Shown here one piece after another: positions 1 to 12,889 of a stretch of 64,000 nt of DNA. The stretch comes from Gnetum montanum (taxonomy: Eukaryota > Streptophyta > Gnetopsida > Gnetales > Gnetaceae). The stretch is from NCBI GenBank assembly GCA_015680685.1, contig MNCI01023457.1, forward strand, positions 1,343,654 through 1,407,653, in the 5' to 3' direction. Under the pieces are notes generated by a model. The model saw only the letters and a program-made list of their open reading frames with translations, was not told where the DNA came from and made no database searches. Each line of letters opens with the position of its first letter. Positions within the stretch are counted from its first letter, which is position 1. The position numbers and the translations under genes were made by a program.

Positions 1-2
1 GG

Positions 3-1400
3 TTACCTTATCCACAAGGTAACCCAAGGTAGTTCCACCAACCCTTAACGTATTATCCAAGTGGAACTCCACCACAGCCCATCGGATAGCATTAGCAGGG
101 GAAATACCCACAGTCATGGGGGATGCCACCACCAACACAAAAGTACCCTTACCGGCAGCCCGATCCTTATGGTTATTGTGTGCAGCAGCCGATTTCTCCA
201 AGTGACTCTATGGGTCACGCAACCCCCAACCGTCACTACCAAGTTCAGGAGTACTTCAAAAGGACTCCTTCTCCTTCTGGAGACATCTCACACTTGTTTC
301 ATCCTCCTAATCCATCCGCACCTCTTCCACCACAAGTAGTTCCCATAACACCTCCTACTCCAACAATGTAAGGGAAACTTCATCCTCAACCACAGCAACG
401 TCACACTGCAAGAGCTATAAATATCCAACCTTCTGCTGGTTTTGACAACTGTAAAAAGAAAAGACCTTACTTCAGAACCAAAAGCCTAGATAAACTCTCA
501 CAACAACAAGCGTTTGAGGCCATGTACACTCCTCCATCACCATCTAACACTTCGGAGAACCCTTCAGTCCAACAGAGCATAATGCATACGGTTATGTTAA
601 CACATATTGTAATTGACTGGATCAAGGTGGGCCACCTTCCCAGGAAGCTAAATGACCCTGGGAGTCCCTTAATTTATTTGCAGATCGTCGAAAATGAATC
701 ACATAGTGCTCTTCTTGACTTAGGTTCTGGATTCAACTTAATTTCATGAGAGATGTATCACGCCTGGAACTTGCCCCAACACAAGAAGAGCAACATTCAA
801 CTAGAGCTGGCAGACCAGTCTATCACCATTCCCTTGGGATTGGTGAAGGACATCATTACCACTGTGTGTGGTTGGTCTTACCTAGCTGATTTTTTGGTGA
901 TTGAAGTGAACAACAATGAAGGGGACTTCCCAAATATAATGGGAAGGGCATGGCTAAGCACAGTAGATGCATGCCTTAGGGTCCATGATCTTTCCTTGAA
1001 ATCTCTAAGATAAACATATGTGGAAAGATCGAGAAGAGGAAAGTTCCATGCATCACATACAGTGATTCATCGGGTGATGACATGGAGGAAATGCCTCCAT
1101 GTAGTCCAAGAAATATTGGAACAAAGATGCCTGTATGTAGCAACCACACAACCAGTAGTAGACACCCCGTGGTTGATAGCTAGAAGGAGCAGAAACATGT
1201 GCATGGAACGAATTGAGGAAACCCATGCCCATAACGAAAGCATATATACATTGGAACATGAGCATCACCAACTTCCACCCCTTAATCTAAGATCATCAAT
1301 TGGGAGAAGTTGGGCACTTCTTAGAAATTCAAACAGACGCTCATTATTTTGGATCTCTCCCTTACAACTCAGTCATGAGGGAGATAGCCACCTATGCTAA
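3..1400 (+). pseudogene. Gag-protease polyprotein, C-terminal part, decayed (element A)
   Basis: This is the C-terminal half of a retrotransposon Gag-Pro polyprotein. First comes a Pro/Gln/Tyr-rich linker (about 3-370). A retropepsin-like domain follows: ALLDLGSGFNLIS near 700-748 is the active-site region, with Leu where D-S/T-G normally has Ser/Thr, and IMGRAWLSTVDA near 938-970 corresponds to the family's second conserved block. In-frame stops interrupt the linker (for example TAG near 36 and TAA at 369) and follow the active site (TGA near 748). A one-base deletion near 1000 shifts the frame, and a later indel restores it. The frame ends at TAA 1398-1400, the same stop used in C and D. 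It cannot make a full protein now. The aspartic protease assignment rests on the motif pair and the order after Gag. Confidence 0.8.
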
Positions 1401-3133
1401 TCATATGGGGCCCTCAGTTCTTTTAAGTTTTTGTTTTACATGTTTTTGTTTTACAATGTTTTCATTTTACACATTTTTTTTTTACAAATTTCTTTAACTT
1501 TTCTACTTTTTTTTTTAACAAATTTCTTTAACTTTTCTCATTTTTTTTACATCATTGTTATACTTTTTCAATTTTTGTATGTGTGTGTGTGATCCACCCT
1601 GTAAGTTTATCCCATAATAAGCATTCTTCATGATGGTATGAACTGTTTTCATATTGATTGCTAATGTTTGGTTTTTACCTTTAAGTCACAATGTTGATAC
1701 TAAGGTATGTTTCTTTTGATATGACAGGCAATGAGACCACTTCATCCATCCATCCACCAATTTCTATGGTTTCTCTCAGCTTGGAAATGTACAGTCCCTT
1801 TATAATAAGAACTTTAACAAATCAGTGACTGGGGATTTCGAAAACTAAGGAAGGACTCATGGATTGAAAAGGGTATGACTTCAAAGGAACTTGATGCTTT
1901 TGTGTTGGTCATTCTCTTGGGTGCTTGAATGTTTCTTCTTGAGTTTTCTTACTGTTCCAATGTTACCCAATTATTGGAAGAGGAGACAATAAAAATAAGA
2001 AGTCTTTGCATGGTGTGGTTCTCATGCATAAAAACCTAAAACACAAAAAAAAACCAGTGAGAATTCAAAGCACACCCCTTAGACGAATAAACATGGGCTA
2101 CAAGCACTGGTTATGGAACCAAAAGTGTTCCCTCTAACTAAGGCCNNNNNNNNNNNNNNNNNNNNNNNNNNNNNNNNNNNNNNNNNNNNNNNNNNNNNNN
2201 NNNNNNNNNNNNNNNNNNNNNNNNNNNNNNNNNNNNNNNNNNNNNNNNNNNNNNNNNNNNNNNNNNNNNNNNNNNNNNNNNNNNNNNNNNNNNNNNNNNN
2301 NNNNNNNNNNNNNNNNNNCTTTGAATGTGGGTTTGTTAGGGCATTAAGGGCATGAGCCTGCTTTGGGGAGGACCCACTAACATTTCTATTTGGAGCATTA
2401 GTTAAATTCTTTCCCTTAACATTTTGTAATTAATTTTATTTTTGTTCATTTCCATCTTGACATCCACTTCATCGATGCCATAGTTGTCCCTTTTTATCTT
2501 TCTTACTCCTTTTCTTTCTCTATTCTAACGCTATCGGAGGTTCGCGATTAGTCATGGGGGTATGGGGCCTAATTTTTTTGATTTTCTCCTAGCCCTAAAA
2601 TTTTTGATTTTCTTCCTAACCCCTACACCTTTGATAGTCATCAATCACATATTCCCAGATCCATATCAACCATACCACAACCTAGCCAATGAGTTTACAC
2701 TAAAGCAAGGTATCAATTACCTGATGATTCAATTACGCTTGCTAATATATGATTGTGTTGTGTGTGTAGATGGTGAACATGCAAACAACGGATTGGATCT
2801 GGAGAAAACATTTGGAGTGGAGCCATGCTAGACGCAGTGATGCAAGGAGAAAGATCGATGGTGCGCTTACAGATGCACAATAAAGGCGTAATCTTGGCAT
2901 TGGCAGTAGCAACATTTGTTTCTCTCTCTCTCTTTCTTAGCTACCAACAAAGGCTTGATGTCATTGTAATAAGGTGTTCACCCTTGTTGTCATGAACACT
3001 AGTTTTGTCAAGTCTTGTAATAATGATCCATTCACATGTCATCCCATTAGTTCCATTCCCCTCAATAATTCCATACCTACCTGATATTATTGTAAGAAAC
3101 TCAAGGACGAGTTTTCATTCAGTCATGGGGGTA
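1401..3133 (+). other. Conserved 3' non-coding region of element A
   Basis: This region lies between the Gag-Pro stop and the 3' LTR. It contains T-rich repeats of TTTTTGTTTTACA type (1420-1555), a short GT microsatellite near 1578, a block around 2005-2145 and another at 2319-2400 that recur in B, C and D, the assembly gap 2146-2318, a possible splice acceptor (AG at 2768-2769 after a GT-rich tract and CTAAT) and a polypurine tract just before 3134. No long reading frame exists. Confidence 0.75.
2146..2318. other. Assembly gap (173 N)
   Basis: Unsequenced run inside the 3' region of element A. By alignment with C and D it replaces several hundred bases, so the N count is probably not the true size. 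Confidence 0.99.
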
Positions 3134-4165
3134 TGATGAGATGCAATATCACATGCACTGCGATATTGCAGCTATAACGATATCGCATGCACCACGATAT
3201 CGCAACCATCATGATATCGCATCCCATGCGATATTGCATACGCGATATCGCGTCGTCCCCTGCGATATCGCGTACGCGATATTCGGTCCATCGCCAAATC
3301 TATAAATAAGAGGTGGCACTCCCCTCATTTCTCATCCTAGGCTAGAAGTAGTGAAGCTCTGGTAGTTTAATTACTCCAGAGATAGAATATTTTCCATGTG
3401 CCCATAGTAGGAGTCCCCAAGTGAACGGTTCTTTATTCAAGTAGCTTTGTACCTGAATGCAAGTTGTGTACGGCAATAAAGACAAGCTTTATGGATAAAC
3501 CTTGCAGTGCATAGAATAGGTTTATTATTTTTTATTTCTTACCTATTATTTATTACATGCGTTAGGGTGGCATGAGTATGACTTAGTTACGAGCATTGAC
3601 AAATGTGTACAGCTAACCAAGGAATCGGCTACTCATTGCCATTAGATTCTCTCACCCTTATCTCCTAGAATGCGGGATGAGTACGACTTGATTACGAGCA
3701 TCTATGGATGTGTACAGTTAGTCCAGGAATCGACTGCTCATCACGCTTAGGCTAGTTAGGTGCCTCAGTACAACCCCTTCAAGCATGTACGTTACGTGTG
3801 GTGATCCCAGTAACGATTAGCGTTTGGTAGCCACAGTTGCATAGTTCAGGGTGTGTACGGTAAGTGGGAGCGGATGCTGATGCTAGTTAATTTAGACTTA
3901 GGACATTAGTTAGAGTTAGTTAGTTTCTCAACCCTTCACTCTTAGTATAGAAGACATAAAACCATAAAAGACCAAAAAAATCATATACCTCGAACTTACT
4001 TAATGATACATCGTGACAACAACAAGTAAGTCTGGAAAGAAAATGAATGATTAACCCCAAGTGTTCCATCAGGTGTTTAGGCATTTAGTCTGTGGAGTTT
4101 GACCAGATTGTGCATGCTATGCTCGTTTTGTATGCTTGAGTGTAGGGGTACCTCGCCACTCATCA
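3134..4165 (+). repeat. 3' LTR of element A
   Basis: The LTR runs from TGATGAG to CTCATCA, perfect 7-bp inverted ends. It opens with about nine variants of the palindrome GCGATATCGC (3140-3290). A TATA box (TATAAATAAG near 3301), an AATAAA signal (near 3475) and GTAAGT (3860-3865) follow. It is 1032 bp, longer than the LTRs of C and D, because the palindrome array is longer. Confidence 0.92.
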
Positions 4166-7100
4166 CCACATGTGTAAAATTGTAAAATAGTATTATGTGA
4201 AAAATAGTAACTTAAAAAGATGGAAAGGCATGCTATGTAATAGTCATGGCCATTAGGGTTATTCCCACAGGGCTATATCACCCCTTGTACTGTTGCCATA
4301 GGGCCAACATCATTTTATGGATGGTTTTTGTAACTAGGGCTATGATGGTAGCATAACCTCTGGTCATGATCTAATGTGGCCTAGCCTACACAACCCCTAC
4401 TTACAAGGCTCTAATGGTCCTAATGGCAAGGCCCTTGTACCCCTAACAACTAGGCTAGTGTAAAGGACCTTACAACTAGACATGCATCTCCTTGTAAATC
4501 AATAGAGCTAATAGATAGTTTACCAAAATGTAAAATATGATCCCCATAATTACTTAAAAGTGCAAGTAGAGCCATGTTATTATGATATATTCAATCACTC
4601 ATATCAATGTTATTTTACCATTGATCTTAATGTCACCCTAGCCCCAAACATGCATGATGACCATGTTGGGAATGTTATCTAGGCATTGGTTGAGTGCATC
4701 TAGAAAAAGTGTCTTTTTTCACTACAAACCCCCATGAGAACATCCACAAAGCCCATCATACCAACATTTCTTTGATCTTCTCCTCATTACAGTCACCACA
4801 AAGCTCATCCTTAGTTTGCTTAGCCTCCTTAGCATAGTGCATGTTGTGCAAAGACATAGAAACACATTGTTATGTGCATGTTTCATGCTATGTGTCACAA
4901 AAGGCATTTAGCTATCTATTTTGAGTAGCCTAACTCCTACTATACCTCATGGAATGCCTAGACATCACATGTATAGTTGTTTTTTTTAATGTAGCCTACA
5001 TCCCTATGCAAGTCATGGCCCAAACTATAAGTGGTTGAAATAGATGGACAGAAAAAAGCCAACAAGAAGTGTGGATTTTGATCCATTACAATGTGACAAA
5101 AAAGAGGGTGATATTACACAACAAGGGTGGTTAATATAGGAACTATAGGCAATCATGAAGATTAGTAGAAGCTTGTACACGTGCACCACTACACTTGCCT
5201 TCAACATCAATAATGAAATCGATGCATGATAGAATCCATGCATATAGATCATGATGATGGCATCAATGTGCACATGAAAGAGGTGTAATATGAAGAAGCT
5301 ATAGATGGACAACCATGTAGGTGGTGCACTTGGCCATCCACAAGGAGCACTTCCATGTGTGGTGATTATGGCACATTGTAACCATTGGCATGCATTGCAA
5401 ACTCTAGTGATAATTCACATGCTAGAAATTATTTGATGAATCCATCAATGCTATCATGGAGTAGTGTGTGTATGATAATGGACCTATGTGAGACATCTAT
5501 ATGTAGCCAGGAAGGATTTGATGGTGAACAATTTCTAGGGAGTAGCCTGAAATAGTGTACTTGAAACAACATGGCCTAGCATGTGTTAAATACCATTTTT
5601 AAATTTTAAATTTTTATTTATTTTTTAAATAAATTTCATTTCATTATTATTTATATATTTGTATACTTTCATTTTATAGCACATTTGAAAACTTAACTAG
5701 GTGATATAAGGATAGAAGATAAAAGTTTAACATGATAACTTTGAGGTCACACATAAGACTCCATTCCATAAATTTTGATTTTTCTAATTTTAAATTTAAA
5801 TTTATAAATTTTTCACATTTAATTTTAATTTTAGTTACACTTTCTGAGAAACTTTAAGCCTCAATATATCCTAAACTATAAGTTCAATTAGGATGAAATT
5901 TATATCATTTGAATCATCTCAATGAGTACTATGCATTAGACATGCTTTTGGATTTCAAAAACTAAGTTAAGTTTTCATGAATTTGAAATACTAAAATGAA
6001 TTTTTTTTTAAATTGGTCATACTAGGTTGACGTAAGGGTGATATGAGAACTTCTAAGTAAATTTAGTTTGATCACAAGTGATAAGTAGACTCAAGCTCAA
6101 GTTTGACCATAGGCGATAAGCAGACTTAAGCTTAAGTTCAGATGAGTGGGATAAGACTTATCAAGCTTAAGTTGGTTTGCTTCTAAGAAGAAGGTTAGCA
6201 AGGTATAGAATCACAACATTGACTTCCTAGTGATGGTTTTTCTATGAATCTCTTGGTAATGATCCTTATCATTGTAATAAGGGTAAGAAAATATGATGGC
6301 TAGATTAACTTCTTGATATTCACTAATAATTGCAACCAAAATATTGGTTATTGGGGTTTTGTATGTAGGGAAGGTAAGGTCCCTAGGGAAAAAATGCCAT
6401 AGGATACCTTGCCTATGGTTTTCTAACTTCATAGTAGAGACATAATTATAACCTTAAACAATAAAGGAAATTCTAATATTACTAAAAGATGCGTAAGAGT
6501 TACTTAGAAAATTGTTACCCTTATCTTACAAGAGTTTCTCATGGTTGATTTATCTTGTTTATGTATAGAAAAATTTCATCAGACTTTGGTCATAAAGCTA
6601 TCTCAATTGTATGGATCATCTTAAATATATTATGTACATGGTGATGACTCATGGTTCTTCACAAATCATGGCTTGTGATTCATTATTGTATTGTAATAAA
6701 CCCTTGATTCTAACTAGTCATGGATCATGGTTTTCTCTAATATTAATTGTGACATCCCATTTCTAGATATCATTTCAAACCTCAAATATTCATAGCTTTC
6801 AAAATTATGCATAATGAATTTGCTAGCAATAATGCAAAAGGAAATAAAAAGAAATTCTTTATTAAGGTGGAAAAAGTGTATCTAGGTCATGCTCTTAGAA
6901 TTCCTTGGGATTATTTTCCTTTAGCATCTATCCCTTAGAGACAATCCAACACTACCACCATGGTTAGGCCTATACTCAACCAAAAGGGATGACCATTCAT
7001 CTTTGTATTCCACTTTACCCAACATCGATTGCTCAACTTTATCAAATCTACAACTCCATGTTGGCATAACCTCTAATTTCTAGTATCAATATCTTAAGTC

Positions 7101-7290
7101 AAACCCTTAAAGGCTTTCTTAAGAGACATGTGCATTATTATAAAGTATCCTTTTTGGTCTTATTACAACTTACACTTTCAATTCTTATTACAATAATTAC
7201 ATCATTTGTTATAAAGAAGCATCATTTGTAAATGGAGACATTACAATTCTAGTCTTTAGAATAGTACCATCTCTATTATTGTTTGCTGAG
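4166..7290. other. AT-rich intergenic stretch, no gene recognised
   Basis: Short frames here are all broken and look like chance. Imperfect repeats of an AAGCTTAAGTT-like motif lie at 6060-6175. A TGTGACATCCC start at about 6744 resembles the beginning of an unrelated LTR, truncated where B inserted, but I cannot confirm it. Confidence 0.6.
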
Positions 7291-8233
7291 ATATGAGTCA
7301 TGATTTTCCCAGCCTTGACATCAAAGCCTTAACATTGGAGGCTTGACATTGGAGCATTGACATTGAAGCCTTGACATCAAAGCCTTGACATCGAATACAC
7401 GATGTTGAGTACATGACAGCAGCGTCTTGACGTGACATTAGTTATCCAATGTTGGGGTATATACTTTGGCCTATAAATATAGCACCAAGGCTCCCATATA
7501 GAGTCTATTTTTAGTAATTTTTTGCATTATATTTTCATATTTTTGTCAATATAGTAGTCAAATTCTTGCATTTTTATTCCATAATTTTAGAGAACAATCA
7601 GTGAGTGCCCACAGAGTGGATTTGAGTCAATTGTATGAAGTCTTATTTGAGTGGCAATGTACCTAGACATATTCCATAAATGGCAATAAGATCAAGATTG
7701 ATTATTATTCATTATAGTACTTTGACATAGATTAAATTTACTTTCCATTCAATTTTCTTTTTATGTACTTAGTTAATATTTACATTTTCATGCATGTTAA
7801 TTAATTAAGCACATAAGTATGATCGCTTTGAGCATGCATATGATTCTTGGTAGTCCCAGCAATGCTTAACATTTAGTAACCTAACAGTGTTATATGTGTT
7901 CAAGATGTGCATGGGAAGTGGGATAGGATACTTATGTTATGGTAGTTGATTATTAATTAGCAATTAGATTAGTTGAATTGATTATAAATTGAGTTTCAAC
8001 CTATTGTTAATCGTAGAATAATAAAATATAAAATAATATAAATCATATGCCTCACTCTGGACTAAATCATACATGACAAAGCTACCACTAGTCCAAGTGG
8101 GAAGATAGTGAATTGTGATCAAGGCATAGTGATCTAGATGTCACAACTAGTCCCATCCACTAAATTTGACCAAATCGTGTGTGAATTCTTGTGATTCATA
8201 TGGTTGGGCATAGGGGTACCTCGCCACTCACCA
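7291..8233 (+). repeat. 5' LTR of element B
   Basis: The LTR is 943 bp. It starts ATATGAGTCATG where the 3' copy has TGATGAGTCATG, so the terminal TG has decayed. It ends CTCACCA against CTCATCA. The U3 start carries an array of TTGACATCAAAGCC-like units (7313-7400). TATAAATA lies at 7472-7479. The last 40 bp match the LTR ends of A, C, D and E. Confidence 0.87.
7472..7479 (+). promoter_or_regulatory. TATA box of the element B LTR
   Basis: TATAAATA downstream of the TTGACATC array, repeated in the 3' LTR at the corresponding place. Transcription would start about 30 bp further on. Inferred from position and motif only. Confidence 0.6.
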
Positions 8234-8252
8234 TTGGTGTCATTGCTAGGGA
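8234..8252 (+). promoter_or_regulatory. Primer-binding site of element B
   Basis: TTGGTGTCATTGCTAGGGA directly follows the LTR. It is a decayed form of the site in element C and resembles the complement of the plant tRNA-Asp 3' end, the primer type of Athila/Tat gypsy elements. Confidence 0.75.
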
Positions 8253-8365
8253 TGGTGCTAGTTATCTAGATTAGTTATACTCTATACAATCAATGTGTAG
8301 GTATTAGCGATCTATCTCTTAGAAAACATTAATACTTTAAATAACACACATTATCAGACAAAACC

Positions 8366-9480
8366 ATGTCTTCTTCACATAGGACTAATAATGCATTGTA
8401 TGATGAAAGAACTCATAGGAGAAATGATAGGATATTAATTGAAGAAAATTACAGTGAACAACCTCAAACAGGTGTTTCCTGTGCTCATTTAGACCCTTAC
8501 TACACTCAAAAACTATGTTCAACTAGTGCAAAAAATCCTAGAGGAGATGAAGTAAGTCCTAGATCAAGGAGAGCCTCAAGGCCTAGGACCTCCTCTAAAA
8601 TTAGAAAAGATAAATCAAGGGACCATGGGGAGAACTATAGAAGCCATGGTGATTCTCCCAGTTCCTCATCTTCCTCTTCCTCTTCAACATCTAGTTCTAA
8701 CAAAGATTAATGTAGGTATAGAGATAGAGCTCCACTACGGGGTCAAGACAAAGATAGAAATTGAACCCAAGGGCAAAATCAAAGACATCACAATGAGCAT
8801 AGACAAGATTGTCACAATCAAACAAATAGAAATAGAAATTTTCATTACAACATGTTTGATGATGATGAACCCTTGTTGGCCACTAAGAGCCTGATGGAGA
8901 TCACAGAGGTAGTTAAGATACCTCACAGGCATCGCAGGGACAACCACTTACCTAGGCTTGATATTAATAATATTCCTAAGTTCATGGGAGGCTATGATTC
9001 TGATCCACAACATCATCTAAAATCCTTCCATGATTCCTATTCTTTATAAAGCATTGAAAGTGGGTGGTAAAAGCTTAAGTTCTTTCCTAGGACACTAATC
9101 GATGAAGCTAAAAGTTGGTATAGATCATTGGAATCAAGTTCCATTCACCAGTGGTCCACAAGGTTAGAACTTTTCAATGAAAAATACCAAACCTATGAGA
9201 GAGTGTCCAACCTAAGAAAACAAATCCAAGAGTGGAAGCAAGAAAATCATAAACCCTTAGAAGTGACCTTGGAAAGATACTATTCATTACTACATAGATG
9301 CTTAGGCTATGCTTTTTCTAAGGAAAGGTTCCACATCATAGATGGGGTTTGTAAGGAAACAAGAGAGATGCTTAGGATGTATGCTCTAAAGCAATTATAC
9401 GAGCTATGAACCCATCAAATTAAAGAGTTAATCAAGTGTGTGGTGAAAGAATAAGGAGAGCTATATAGACAAGAGAATGT
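8366..9480 (+). pseudogene. Gag-like protein, decayed (element B)
   Basis: This is retrotransposon capsid (Gag) sequence. The ATG at 8366 begins MSSSHR, the same opening as the element D Gag. A polar, Ser-rich tract follows (SR/SS repeats to about 8705). The retrotransposon Gag core comes next: DDDEPLLATKSLM, then FMGGYDSDPQHHLKSF, and the helical EKYQTYERVSNLRKQIQEWK region at 9178-9240. The three longest segments (8366, 8852, 9128) are in one frame, separated only by stop codons such as TAA at 8708 and 9047. Similarity fades after about 9480. It has no zinc knuckle, which is also lacking in C and D. The protein is not translatable in full. Confidence 0.8.
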
Positions 9481-12282
9481 AAAGGAAAATAACTGAGACC
9501 CAACTCTGCAAAAGAAAAGCATCCATATCTATGGTAAGGAAAAAAAAGGTAGCTCTCAATGAGGTGATTTTACAATGGACCTTGTCAATATAGAATTATA
9601 TCATTGAGATTAGAGAAAAGTTAGATAAGATGTTGTAATCAATGAATGAGAAAGGCAAAACTTGCAAAGAAATCATAGAGGAGAGAGTAGCACAAAACAA
9701 ATCAAGTGATCACAACAAAATAAGGAAAAAGAATCAAGAAATAGCTAGGAACACTTTTTAGCAAGAAGGGAAAATGGTCATAGTAGAAGAGGCTATAGAC
9801 TCAACCATTGAAGAGGATGGTGGATGACATTTTCCTATATGACCATCCAAAGGGTCATTGCCTAGTCTTGTTGCATCTACATGAGTATTGGGTAGGGGAA
9901 TTACATTCAAAGTTTGTACAAAAGTACATGCCTAGGATATTTTCTCTTTTGTGTAGTAATTTTAGACAACCCCAAAACTAACCGTACTATCCTGGGGGGA
10001 CTTATTACTAGCCTCAACACTAGTATCAACTGTAGTGGCAACAACCATGGTTGTTGGGGAGGCCACCACTAAACCAACCCTATCCTTCCTACCAACTAAA
10101 CCCACATGGATATTATGTTCAATACCCTATTTCACCAACCAATTTTACTTCCTCTACTTCAAATCACTACTACCACTCTCCCAAATATCATTATCCCATA
10201 ACATCTTATATGAGATCACCACCTCACACCTCTCAACCTTGCATCATATCCTCAATATTCTCATACCCACCTCCACCATACTTCACCTCTAACAACACAA
10301 GAAGGTTTAGCATCATAACATCAATGAGAGAATGCCACTTGTGCTACAGACATACACATAAATGATAATGCTAGTAGATCTCAACCAAAGTCTTGAAAAT
10401 AACCCTTCTAGAGGAAAGGCTGTAAGTTGAATTAAAACACACTTGGACCTACTACACCACTTGAAATAGCACAAGGCCAATCTGGTGCAACTACCTTTCT
10501 CACAAATATGATGTCTCCTAATCATACACAAAAGCCAATAACCATAACCACTCCAACACAAGACAAAAATGATAAACCTATCATTGTGTAGAGATAGAAG
10601 AATCCATGCATCACCAATAATGATAATGGGGAATGTATCATCACTCCCCCATTGACCAATAAAAAGAAAGCTCTGTCTTTGCATGGTGTGGTTCCCATCC
10701 AAAAAAAAACACAAAAAAAATAACAAAAATAAAAAAAAGAAAAAAATAAACAAAAAACAATAATGGGAATTCCAAACACATCCCTTAGACACAATAATGA
10801 ACTACAAGCACTGGTTATGGGGCTGGAAAGACATGTTAGCCATACTTGAAGGTGCCCCTCTAACTAAGGCCCTTCCTTCCTTCTTCTCTTTTCTTCTCTT
10901 TTTGGAGTGATGATTATTCTTTGTGGTGGTTATGAACTCATGGTGGTCAGCAAGAAGAAACACATCAATGCAAGGTCATTGTTCATGGTATGGACTTGGT
11001 CTAAACTTGGATAGATAGGTATGTTGATCATTTTAATCACACTTGTCAGAACAACTTGTTGTGCACATGGTCAAGTACCTTACATCCCAATCTTTGCAAT
11101 CCCTTCTCATTTCATTATTCACCTCACTGCTACATGCAATTATAAGCCTTTTGGTTTTGTGTAGTATAGTGCAACATCCTAACCACGACAGTTGTGTGTT
11201 GCTTGGAATAAGGCATGGTCTACATTTAACTTCTTGGGTACCCATGAACATCTACAAAAGTGGTTATGCAAGGGCATTATGGAAAGGGCCTACTTTTGGG
11301 AGGACCCACTTACATAACTTTTGTTAATCTTGGCTTTGAATTAACCTTCACATCTTCCAAAACATCAATGACAGTTTCTCTAAATTTATGCATGATTTTG
11401 GGACTACTTCTCATCTGTTTCATTAATTTTTCCTACTTTTCTATTTCCATATCCATTAATATTTCTTGTTCATCTTCTGAATTAGACCTTTGGTTTTAAT
11501 TATTCAAAAACCTATGTGATTCTAAAGTTATGCTTATTAGTCATGGGGGCTAGGGATGCCTGCTTTAAAATTTTTCTAACATCTTATTTTTGAACATCAT
11601 GGTAATTAATAGTAATTGATCAAAATAATGTAGGCAACTTAATGATTTTAGTTACCTCATAGCCTTAGATACAGTATGTTGTAATCACCTTGTACTCAAA
11701 CAAAAACAATAGGATTCAAAAATGGTTAACTATTAAGGAAAATTTACCATAGCTAATGTTGATCCTTTGGTGACTACAAGTGATGCTAAAAGAAACATCT
11801 AAGGAAGAAGGTCTTTTTCCAGGCATGAAAATAAAGCCAAGAGAGGGACAACAGAGGATATAACCATGGATACATCATAGCATATATGAGATAGTAATTT
11901 GAGCCTCACATCTTTGCTAGATCCATGGGGCAATGAGATGAAATTTCAGTCCACCCTTCAAGAATGTTCTGCATAACCAAAGAAGCACCAACATAACAAT
12001 CAAGGTTAAAAGCTTACTACCACTAGTGACAAAAACAAGAATCATCTTTTGTGGATTTTCAGGACATCTATAAATTTTTTAATCTTCAATGTCTATCCAG
12101 TCCTTTTGTCACTTTTTCATCTTCTATGCATCCACTTAAATAAAACTCTATAATGCGGCAATCAAAGTTAGTTAGTAGTTTTCATATCAATCAATAATCC
12201 CATACCTTCCCAATATTTTATAAGAAACTTGTTCCTCATTTTGTTTAACTTAAGGATGAGTTTTCATTCAGTCATGGGGGTA
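9481..12282 (+). other. Element B internal non-coding region with Pro/Tyr-rich remnant
   Basis: A degraded Pro/Tyr/His-rich linker like that of A/C/D is at about 10035-10310. The retropepsin block is not recognisable. Two modules shared with A, C and D follow: one around 10675-10880 (GCATGGTGTGGTTC through CTCTAACTAAGGCCC) and one around 11260-11310 (TTTTGGGAGGACCCACTTA). The region ends with the box TTTTCATTCAGTCATGGGGG next to the 3' LTR. Long minus-strand frames here have no recognisable content. Confidence 0.65.
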
Positions 12283-12540
12283 TGATGAGTCATGATTTGC
12301 TTAGCCTTGACATCGAAGCCTTGACATTGGAGGCTTAACATTGGAGCCTTGACATCAGAGCCCCAACATTGAATACACGATGTCAGAGCTGCAACATCAA
12401 GTATGCGACATCAGGGTCTTGATGCGATGATAAGTATATGATGTCAAGGTATATACTTTGGCCTATAAATATAGCACCTTGGCTCCCATTTAGAGTCTAT
12501 TTTTTAGTAAGTTTTTGCATTAGTTTTGTTAATAGAGTAG
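12283..12540 (+). repeat. 3' LTR of element B, first piece
   Basis: The piece starts TGATGAGTCATG and carries the TTGACATC array and TATA box. It breaks off after AGTAG (12536-12540), where the 2.1-kb insertion begins. The 5' LTR continues past this point without a break. Confidence 0.87.
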
Positions 12541-12889
12541 TGTTGAACCCCAAAAATTGGTTTAATTTTTAATAAGTAGTTTTTCAAAAACATGCATTTC
12601 AACTAATTTTATATTGTTAATTAGTATTTAATTAATGATTATTATATTTTATTTTAGTGATGAATATTAGTATTAGTTATTAGTTTATTTTAATTAATNT
12701 GTAGTTTATATAAATATTATATATAAAAATATAATTATTATATTGTATATTTAGGGTAACGGTACCAAATTACCATGCTTCAGGGCATTTCATGGTACTT
12801 CTTATGGCATTAACAAGGTGGACAATCACAATTTGTGAGAACCTAAGAAAATAAGTTGAAAGTATGCCTATTATGAGAGATTTTTCATT

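Larger units (their letters stand above)
1..4165 (+). mobile_element. Element A: 3' part of a gag-pro LTR retrotransposon
   Basis: This is the 3' portion of a Ty3/gypsy-like element cut by the window edge. From left to right it holds the end of a Gag-protease frame, about 1.7 kb of non-coding sequence, a polypurine tract (ATGGGGGTA just before 3134) and a 3' LTR. It aligns by eye along its whole length with elements C and D further along the window. No reverse transcriptase, RNase H or integrase lies between the protease and the LTR. Confidence 0.9.

Noticed and set aside
2113-2355. Frame across the first gap
   Set aside because: Most of it is Ns. Only the first 11 residues match the small frame in element C.
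6742-7290. Possible LTR start (TGTGACATCCC) before element B
   Set aside because: Only one end is visible, with no second copy and no target duplication, so I mention it in the intergenic entry but do not call it.
10313-10792. 159-codon minus-strand frame, hydrophobic start
   Set aside because: The hydrophobic part is the complement of A-rich tracts in the shared 3' module of element B. It is not conserved in A, C or D and has no known domain.
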